From Veillonella magna DSM 19857 (lineage in GTDB: Bacteria > Bacillota > Negativicutes > Veillonellales > Veillonellaceae): a stretch of 64,000 bases of DNA. The stretch spans positions 518,692-582,691 of the forward strand of contig NZ_KE386795.1 in assembly GCF_000428745.1 (NCBI RefSeq), given 5' to 3'. Of the stretch, positions 57,426 to 64,000 are shown piece by piece; position 1 is the stretch's first letter, and every line of letters starts with the position of its first letter. The notes under the pieces are model-generated. The model was not told the origin of the DNA, did no database searches, and saw only the letters and a list, made by a program, of their open reading frames with translations. The translations under genes and the position numbers were made by a program.

Positions 57426-59621
57426 TTATTCTTCCAATCGTTTAATCGGCGCAAATTTCGCCATCAAAATGCGAATTCCTTGTGTAGGAAATTCTATTTT
57501 TAGTTTCAAACCGGCACCTTCACCTTGTAATGCCAACACCTTGCCTTTACCCCACTTCGCATGCATGGCTACATCACCGACCTGCCAATTTTCTACCTGC
57601 GGATTACGCACAATCGGCTTGGTCACCGGTCGTGACATAACAGACATATGCGGTGGTATACGGCGTTCTGTCATTTCCGGACGCTTTGCCTTCGCCCGCA
57701 GCTCTTCAATGAGCTCCTGCGGTATTTCCTTTAAAAAGCGCGATGGCAAATAGCCTGCCGTCTTACCGAATACAGTGCGTGTGGTCGCATTGGATACATA
57801 TAACTCGCGTTCTGCCCGTGTAATTCCCACATAACAAAGCCGTCGTTCTTCTTCAATCTCTTCGGGATTCATAAGCGTACGGCTGTGGGGAAATAATCCT
57901 TCTTCAAGACCGGCCAAGAAAACAACAGGGAATTCCAGCCCTTTTGCCGAGTGAAGAGTCATCAGCGTTACTTTTGAGTCTACTTGTTCAAAGGAATCCA
58001 CATCATTCACCAGTGCTACCTGCTCTAAAAAGTCTTGCACTGTCCCAGTTGGATTAGCATCCATAAATTCCTTGGCCACCGACAGTAATTCACCGATATT
58101 TTCGATGCGCGCTTCGTCTTGCGGATCTGTACTGTCTTCCAATTCCTTCATGTAACCGGTTTGATCCAAAATCGCTTCCAATAATTCCAGTACGTTCATC
58201 TCATTCATGGAAGCTACCAAACCGAAAATCAATACGCCAAACTCTTCCAACCGTTCCTTTGTCTTTCCCTTAATCGTAGGGATATTGTGTAACTGCGTCA
58301 GCGTCATAAATAAAGAGCTTCCCGTATCTTGTGCATAGCTTTGTAGCTTGCTAACAGTGGTTGCTCCGATACTTCGTTTCGGCACGTTAATAATACGCAA
58401 TAAACTCAAATCATCGAAAGGATTAAAGAGTACCTTTAAATACGCCAAGACATCTTTGATTTCCTTGCGATCGTAGAATTTGGTCCCCCCTACCATAGTG
58501 TAAGGAATCGCTCGTTTGATCAATCCTTCTTCCAATACGCGCGATTGCGCATTAGTACGATATAGAATGGCCATATCCCCGTAAGGTACGTTGTTTAACT
58601 CATGCTGTTTGTACATAGTCTCACTGATAAAAGCCGCTTCTTCTCGTTCGCTTTGTGCCGTAAAGTGTTTAATCTTTACGCCATCTTCTTGTTCGGTCCA
58701 CAGATTTTTTTCCGGGCGACCTTCATTATTATCAATAACCGCATTGGCTGCCTCCAAAATCGTCTTGGTTGACCGATAGTTTTGTTCTAATTTAATAGTC
58801 GTGCATTGCGGATAATCTTTTTCAAAGTCTAAAATATTTTGAATATCCGCTCCGCGCCAAGCATAAATACTCTGGTCCGCATCACCGACAACGCATATAT
58901 TATTCCACTGCGAAGCCAACAAACGCGCCAACACATATTGTGCATGATTCGTATCTTGATATTCATCAATCATAATATAACGGAAGCGATGACTGTATTT
59001 ATCCTGTACCGATGCATTAGTTTGTAGCAGCTTAACCGCAACCAGCAGCAAATCATCAAAATCAAGAGCATTGTTCTTGCGTAGCTCCCGTTCATAGTAT
59101 TCATATACATCCGCCACTTTTTGCGCATAGAAATCCTTGGCGGTACGTCTGAATTCGGATGCAAATAATAAACGGTTCTTCGCATCTGAAATGTGTGACT
59201 GCATGGCACCTACCGGATAATACTTGTCATCTAAATTCAACGCCTTTAACGCTGCTTTTATCACTACCTGCGAATCACCGGTATCATAAATTGTAAAATT
59301 TTTACTGTATCCTAAATAATTGTCCAGCTCAAACCGTAATAGCTTGGCACAAAACGAATGAAACGTACTTAACCAAATTCTATCGGCTACCGGTCCTACC
59401 AAATCTTCTACACGGCTTTTCATTTCTTTGGCTGCTTTATTGGTAAACGTAATTGCCAAAATCTCAAAAGGGCTAACTCCTTTATCCAATAAATGTGCGA
59501 TACGGTATGTAAGCACTCGTGTTTTTCCCGAACCGGCACCGGCTACGATAAGTAACGGGCCTTCCGTGGTTTCCACAGCTATGCGCTGTTCTTTATTCAA
59601 TCCATCCAGTAATGTCTCCAT
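57426..59621 (-). CDS. pcrA: ATP-dependent DNA helicase PcrA/UvrD
   Basis: SF1A 3'-5' helicase for repair and rolling-circle replication, about 731 residues. Walker A VAGAGSGKTRVLTYRIAHLL, motif II YIMIDEYQDTN, motif III VVGDADQSIYAWRGAD, and TLHSAKGLEFPVVFLAGLEEG. C-terminal Tudor-like part (WQVGDVAMHAKWGKGKVL) binds RNA polymerase. ATG at 59621 is preferred over the one 6 nt upstream, which overlaps AAAGGA. Confidence 0.97.
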   Translation of the reverse strand: METLLDGLNKEQRIAVETTEGPLLIVAGAGSGKTRVLTYRIAHLLDKGVSPFEILAITFTNKAAKEMKSRVEDLVGPVADRIWLSTFHSFCAKLLRFELDNYLGYSKNFTIYDTGDSQVVIKAALKALNLDDKYYPVGAMQSHISDAKNRLLFASEFRRTAKDFYAQKVADVYEYYERELRKNNALDFDDLLLVAVKLLQTNASVQDKYSHRFRYIMIDEYQDTNHAQYVLARLLASQWNNICVVGDADQSIYAWRGADIQNILDFEKDYPQCTTIKLEQNYRSTKTILEAANAVIDNNEGRPEKNLWTEQEDGVKIKHFTAQSEREEAAFISETMYKQHELNNVPYGDMAILYRTNAQSRVLEEGLIKRAIPYTMVGGTKFYDRKEIKDVLAYLKVLFNPFDDLSLLRIINVPKRSIGATTVSKLQSYAQDTGSSLFMTLTQLHNIPTIKGKTKERLEEFGVLIFGLVASMNEMNVLELLEAILDQTGYMKELEDSTDPQDEARIENIGELLSVAKEFMDANPTGTVQDFLEQVALVNDVDSFEQVDSKVTLMTLHSAKGLEFPVVFLAGLEEGLFPHSRTLMNPEEIEEERRLCYVGITRAERELYVSNATTRTVFGKTAGYLPSRFLKEIPQELIEELRAKAKRPEMTERRIPPHMSVMSRPVTKPIVRNPQVENWQVGDVAMHAKWGKGKVLALQGEGAGLKLKIEFPTQGIRILMAKFAPIKRLEE

Positions 59622-59721
59622 ACCCATCCTTTCTTAGTTACGCCCCTTAGGAATTGTCACCAAACATCTCTCTGCAATATATACATCGGCATTGCCAACT
59701 CCTAAGAATGCCATACAATAA

Positions 59722-59750
59722 CAAAAACGTTGCAATACGCAACGTTTTTG
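59722..59750 (-). terminator. Terminator of the pyrophosphatase gene
   Basis: CAAAAACGTTGC / GCAACGTTTTTG perfect 12-bp stem with a 5-nt loop, followed on the minus strand by TTATTG. Works either way. Confidence 0.85.
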
Positions 59751-59768
59751 TCTGTCTATCATCCTTTC

Positions 59769-61046
59769 TTATTTCATTGCGCCCAAAATCGGAGGTACAA
59801 TCTGTTTTTTACGGGATAATGTTTTTTCAAGGAATACTTCCTGTTCTTTTGGCTCTTGACCGAAAGCAGCTTTAACCACACCGTCTACATCACCGGCATA
59901 TAGTAAGTTGGTACTTTCCTTCAAGATATCCGTTACCATAATGTACGAAGCGGCATATCCGTTACTGCTCCGCAATTCTTCCAATGCTTTTAATAAATCA
60001 GCCTTACGTTTCAACACATCGGCGGCATCCATAGTAGTCAACTGACCGATACTGATAACCTGACCGTTGGCAGTAAATTCTTTCATATCCGTGCGAACGA
60101 TTTTTTCATCGGAGAAATCAGACACATCCGCACCGGCTTTTAACATTTCAAGGCCATAGGCTTCTAAGTCAACACCGGCAATTTCTGCCAAGCGCTTAGC
60201 CGTTTCCACATCCTTCGGAGTACAGGTAGGAGAACGGAAAAGTACAGTATCAGAAATGATAGCCGACAACAAGAGTCCCGCAATCTGCTGCGGAATTTCC
60301 TGATTGTACTGCCAGTACATGTTAGCAACGATTGTACAGGAGCAACCTACCGGTTCATAGTGGATGAAAATCGGATTTTCCGTCGTCAAACCACCGATGC
60401 GGTGATGATCGATATTTTCAATAATTTCTGCATCTTCAATGTCATCGATAATCTGAACTTTTTCATTATGGTCAATCAAGACTACCTTCTGTTTATCCTT
60501 CGGTGCTTCCACACCGGCACGTACCATACCCAGATACGTATCACCATCAACTACAGGATATGCACCGGTATGACCGCGATCAAACTCACGAAGCTTTAAG
60601 TCAGGAGAAATAATCTGACATTTTGTCGCCGAAGCAATGTCGCCCGCCTTAGCTGCGCCTTTACCTTCCCAGGCATTTTCCAACGCATCGATTAATTTTT
60701 TCGGCATTATAAGACCAATGTACTTACCATCCTTTACTACCGGAATACGATTCATATCGTGTTCGCGACGCCAAGCCAATACTGCTTTCAAATCTGCGTC
60801 GGCATCAACGGCCGGTACTGCTTCCATCACATCTTTAATGCGAACAGCAAAGCTCGTTACAATTTCCGGATGCTCCACACCAAAATGATTTAAAACAAAT
60901 GTAGTTTCTTTATTTGCCGGACCCGCACAAATAGCTCTTGCCGGAATTCCTAACTGATTTTTTAAATTTGCATAGCCCAATGCGGAACAGAACGAATCTG
61001 TATCAGGGCTTTTATGACCGGTTACAAAAATAACCTTTTCACTCAT
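59769..61046 (-). CDS. ppaC: Manganese-dependent inorganic pyrophosphatase with CBS pair
   Basis: Family II (DHH) pyrophosphatase, about 425 residues. N-terminal FVTGHKSPDTDSFCSALGYANL supplies metal ligands. A CBS pair is inserted at about 68-185 (IKDVMEAVPAVDADADL; MNRIPVVKDGKYIGLIMPK; AYPVVDGDTYLGMV). Then DHNEKVQIIDDIEDAEIIENIDHHRIGG with the DHH motif, and a C-terminal DHHA2 domain with RKKQIVPPI substrate-binding end. No DRTGG domain between the CBS repeats. AMP/ADP inhibition and ATP activation are known for CBS-PPases and would be expected here. A GGTATAAT promoter element lies at about 61100. Confidence 0.95.
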   Translation of the reverse strand: MSEKVIFVTGHKSPDTDSFCSALGYANLKNQLGIPARAICAGPANKETTFVLNHFGVEHPEIVTSFAVRIKDVMEAVPAVDADADLKAVLAWRREHDMNRIPVVKDGKYIGLIMPKKLIDALENAWEGKGAAKAGDIASATKCQIISPDLKLREFDRGHTGAYPVVDGDTYLGMVRAGVEAPKDKQKVVLIDHNEKVQIIDDIEDAEIIENIDHHRIGGLTTENPIFIHYEPVGCSCTIVANMYWQYNQEIPQQIAGLLLSAIISDTVLFRSPTCTPKDVETAKRLAEIAGVDLEAYGLEMLKAGADVSDFSDEKIVRTDMKEFTANGQVISIGQLTTMDAADVLKRKADLLKALEELRSSNGYAASYIMVTDILKESTNLLYAGDVDGVVKAAFGQEPKEQEVFLEKTLSRKKQIVPPILGAMK

Positions 61047-61144
61047 GTGTATCACCTCGTTATAAACTGTTGAACCGATTGGTTTTTGTATCTTTCATAT
61101 TATACCATAAATAACTTACCTATAACATACCTTATATAACAAAA

Positions 61145-61176
61145 CAGGTGGGATTTTATTAATTAAATCCCACCTG
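61145..61176 (-). terminator. Terminator of the RND operon
   Basis: CAGGTGGGATTT / AAATCCCACCTG stem (61145-61156 with 61165-61176), followed on the minus strand by TTTTG, about 17 nt after the stop. Confidence 0.88.
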
Positions 61177-61192
61177 CTTTATAAATTATTTT

Positions 61193-64000
61193 TTATTTCT
61201 TCTTACCGAATCCGAGCTTTTCAATCATAATGAAGAGCATCGGAATAACAAAGATACCAAATGCTGTCGCCGCGGTCATACCGGCAACTACGGTAATCCC
61301 CATAGATACACGAGCACCCGCACCGGCACCGGAAGAAATTGCCAGCGGTATACATCCGAGAATAAATGCCAAGGAGGTCATCAAAATCGGACGAAGACGA
61401 ATCTTTGCAGCTTCGATAGCCGCATCAACAATACGCATACCACGTTCTTCCACACGAATCTTAGCATATTCGATAATCAAAATAGCATTTTTAGCAGCCA
61501 ACCCGACCAAGGTCAACAAACCAATCTGCAAATAAATATCGTTAGCCAAATTGTATCGTCCCGTAAAGTTTAAGAGATAGGGTATCAACGCAGCACCCAT
61601 AATTCCCGAAGGAATAGAGAAGAGTACAGCGAACGGTACTTTCCACGATTCATACAACGCAGCCAATACTAAGAATACGAAGATAATCCCCATTCCCAAA
61701 ATAAGAATTGTTTGAGATCCGGATTTAACTTCTTCGCGTGACTGATCGGCCCAGTCATACGTATACCCTTGTGGTAATGTCACGGTAGCAGCTGCCTTCA
61801 ACGCATTGATAGCATCACCGGAGCTGTAGCCCTGATTCTGCGATCCCCCGATTTTAACAGCCGGATAGTTGTTAAAGCGAGTAATCGTTGCAGCCGATGT
61901 TGTCGGTTTAGGCATAATATATGTATCAACCGATACCATATTGCCAGCACTATTACGTACATAGATAAAGTGATTCATTTCCGGCGAAACGCGATATTTT
62001 TCATCCGCCTGAATCATTACCTTATAGTTTTTACCAAACTCATTGAAATCATTTACCTGAATACCACCATAGAAACCCTGTAACGCCGTGTAAATATCAG
62101 CCACCGATACACCGTCACGAGCAGCTTTATCGCGGTTAACATCAAAGTTATATGTCGGCGTAGAATCGTTATAGGTGGTATATACCGAAGCAAACACCGG
62201 GCTCTTGCGCGCTTCTGCCAAGAAGGAATTTGCTACCGTCATCATCTTCGCCGGCGAATCCCCTACTTTATTTACAAGATACATCGTGAAACCACCGGAG
62301 CTACCTAACCCAGGAATCGGTGGTGGATTCAAAGCCAAAATCGTTGCCTGCGGTTCATGTGCCGCAAAGCCAAACACTTTACCAATTTTTGCTTCTACAC
62401 CTTGCGTCGGGCCTTTACGTTGACTCCAATCCGCCAAGGTAGCAAACATAACGCCGGAGCTGGATTGCTGTGCGTTGGACAAGATATCAAAGCCTGATAC
62501 ACCGGCAACTTCCGTTATATCCGAATCATTCTGTAAGAAGTTACTTACATCCTGGATTACCTTCATAGTACGGCTGGACGAAGCCCCCGGCGGCAGATTA
62601 ATAGCTATCATGAAGTAACCGTTATCTTCAGCCGGCACGAAGGAAGTCGGCAATACGCGGAATACACCTGCTGCAATTGCCACGAAAGCAATCAATGCAA
62701 CCACCGTAAGCCATAACTTACGCGCCAACTTAGCCAACTGGAATCCATACCAATCGCTGAAACGTTCCAACAATTCATTAAAGCGATCCAGTGATCGAGA
62801 TAGCCAGTTAGATTGTGACCCCGGCACATGCGGCTTTAACATAGTCGCACACAACGCCGGTGTCAATGTTAACGCAATAAAAGCTGAGATAACTACCGAC
62901 ACGGCAATAGTCAAGGCAAACTGCTTATACAGAATCCCCGTCATACCACCCATAAAGGATACCGGTACGAATACGGATACCAATACGAAAGCAATACCAA
63001 TAACAGGGCCCTGTACATTTTTCATCGCAGCCAAAGCCGCTTCTTTCGGATGAAGTCCGTTAACCTTCATTTCATACTCAACGGCTTCAATAACAACGAT
63101 AGCATCATCAACGACAAGACCGATTGCCAGTACCATAGCAAACAAGGTCAACGTATTAATGGTGAAGTCCAAAACTTCGAACGCGGCAAAGGTACCCAGC
63201 AAGGATACCGGCACCGCAATCATCGGGATAATCGTAGACCGCCAAGACTGAAGGAAAATGTATACAATCAAGGCAACCAAAATCAACGCTTCTATGAAGG
63301 TATGAATAACTTCTTCAATTGACGCCGATACAAACATGGTATTATCAACGATAACGCTGTATTCCATATCAGGCGGTAAGCTCTTTGCCTGTTCTTCCAA
63401 GATTTTTTTGATAGCTCCGATTGTTTTAATTGCATTCGCATCATTGGTAAGCGATACGGCAAACACTGCAACCGGTTTACCATCACTTTTAGCCGTGATA
63501 CTGTAATCCTTGGATCCCAAATTAATTTTCGCAATATCCTTCAAATGAAGAAGATTGCCGTTTACGTCCTTCTTAACGATAATGTTTCCAAATTCCATAG
63601 GACTGATTAAACGACCCTGTACGGTAATAGGCATCGTACGTTGCTGTTCTATAGGCGTCGGATTGGCACCGATAGTACCTGCCGCCGCCTGTTTATTTTG
63701 CGCCTGAATAGCCGAGGTTACATCCGTTACCGTCACGCCCAACTGGGACATTTTTGCCGGATCCAACCAAATACGCATTGCAAAGTCGGAACCGAATTCC
63801 TGTACACTACCGACACCGTTTACCGACTTAATTTCATCCATCATATAGTTGGATGCATAGTTCTTTAAGAATGTCTGATCATAGGTACCGTTCGGTGATT
63901 TCAATGAAAATACCAAGGCCATATCGCCGGTAGATTTTGTCGTGGTTACACCCAATGTCTGTACTTCAGTCGGCAACTGTGCCAACGCACGCTGCACACG
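61193..64000 (-). CDS. RND multidrug efflux permease (HAE1/AcrB type), N-terminus off window
   Basis: Proton-driven inner-membrane pump of the AcrB/MexB/HAE1 class; the frame is open at the right edge, so about 100 N-terminal residues are missing. Visible: the porter domain (SVNGVGSVQEFGSDFAMRIWLDP, QAQNKQAAAGTIG), TM3-6 with VLAIGLVVDDAIVVIEAVEYEM containing the proton-relay Asp pair, ALTLTPALCATMLKP, the second porter half (FVPAEDNGYFMIAINLPPGAS) and TM8-12 with VGLAAKNAILIIEYAK. The requirement for an outer-membrane channel fits a diderm Firmicute. Membrane fusion and outer-membrane partners would be to the right. Confidence 0.96.
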   Translation of the reverse strand, partial: RVQRALAQLPTEVQTLGVTTTKSTGDMALVFSLKSPNGTYDQTFLKNYASNYMMDEIKSVNGVGSVQEFGSDFAMRIWLDPAKMSQLGVTVTDVTSAIQAQNKQAAAGTIGANPTPIEQQRTMPITVQGRLISPMEFGNIIVKKDVNGNLLHLKDIAKINLGSKDYSITAKSDGKPVAVFAVSLTNDANAIKTIGAIKKILEEQAKSLPPDMEYSVIVDNTMFVSASIEEVIHTFIEALILVALIVYIFLQSWRSTIIPMIAVPVSLLGTFAAFEVLDFTINTLTLFAMVLAIGLVVDDAIVVIEAVEYEMKVNGLHPKEAALAAMKNVQGPVIGIAFVLVSVFVPVSFMGGMTGILYKQFALTIAVSVVISAFIALTLTPALCATMLKPHVPGSQSNWLSRSLDRFNELLERFSDWYGFQLAKLARKLWLTVVALIAFVAIAAGVFRVLPTSFVPAEDNGYFMIAINLPPGASSSRTMKVIQDVSNFLQNDSDITEVAGVSGFDILSNAQQSSSGVMFATLADWSQRKGPTQGVEAKIGKVFGFAAHEPQATILALNPPPIPGLGSSGGFTMYLVNKVGDSPAKMMTVANSFLAEARKSPVFASVYTTYNDSTPTYNFDVNRDKAARDGVSVADIYTALQGFYGGIQVNDFNEFGKNYKVMIQADEKYRVSPEMNHFIYVRNSAGNMVSVDTYIMPKPTTSAATITRFNNYPAVKIGGSQNQGYSSGDAINALKAAATVTLPQGYTYDWADQSREEVKSGSQTILILGMGIIFVFLVLAALYESWKVPFAVLFSIPSGIMGAALIPYLLNFTGRYNLANDIYLQIGLLTLVGLAAKNAILIIEYAKIRVEERGMRIVDAAIEAAKIRLRPILMTSLAFILGCIPLAISSGAGAGARVSMGITVVAGMTAATAFGIFVIPMLFIMIEKLGFGKKK

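Overview
The window is chromosomal housekeeping DNA from a diderm Firmicute, most likely a Negativicutes (Veillonellaceae-like) bacterium. The gene orders rimP-nusA-ylxR-ylxQ-infB-rbfA-nrnA-truB-ribF, rplS-ylqF-rnhB-yraN-comM-dprA-topA-trmFO-hslVU, phoH-ybeY-era-recO-glyQS and pcrA-ligA-gatCAB are Firmicutes orders. So are the T-box before glyQS and gatCAB. The tripartite RND pump at the right edge implies an outer membrane. The genus cannot be fixed from this sequence alone. No tRNA, rRNA or CRISPR array was found.

Almost every gene is on the minus strand; only rpsT, lgt and an MFS transporter are on plus. From left to right: recD2 (cut by the edge) and a chorismate mutase-shikimate kinase fusion; an aminotransferase; the ribF-to-rimP translation/transcription operon (4.1-11.9 kb); a DNA replication/repair operon polA-mutM-coaE with a lytic transglycosylase and an unknown gene (12.1-17.5 kb); rpsT; an M16C peptidase; a GH18 wall hydrolase with pheA (21.2-24.1 kb); and lgt.

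The accessory island is 25.0-27.6 kb. It holds a truncated phage-type replication protein that overlaps the end of lgt, AT-rich direct repeats, and a broken Rpn/PD-(D/E)XK transposase-nuclease gene. The catalytic core of that gene is replaced by a 160-bp element made of two perfect hairpins whose loops are complementary to each other. A 29-codon reading frame with a strong ribosome binding site abuts the start of the broken gene.

From 27.6 kb the window returns to core genes: hslUV, trmFO, topA, dprA, comM, yraN, rnhB, ylqF, rplS; T-box-controlled glyQS; recO, a CorC-type membrane protein, era, ybeY, phoH; two radical SAM genes; an MFS exporter behind a dyad operator; a gatB-linked small membrane protein; gatCAB, ligA, pcrA; a CBS-domain pyrophosphatase; and the RND pump. 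Several intergenic gaps contain short degenerate tandem repeats, each with a different unit, which seems to be a habit of this genome.
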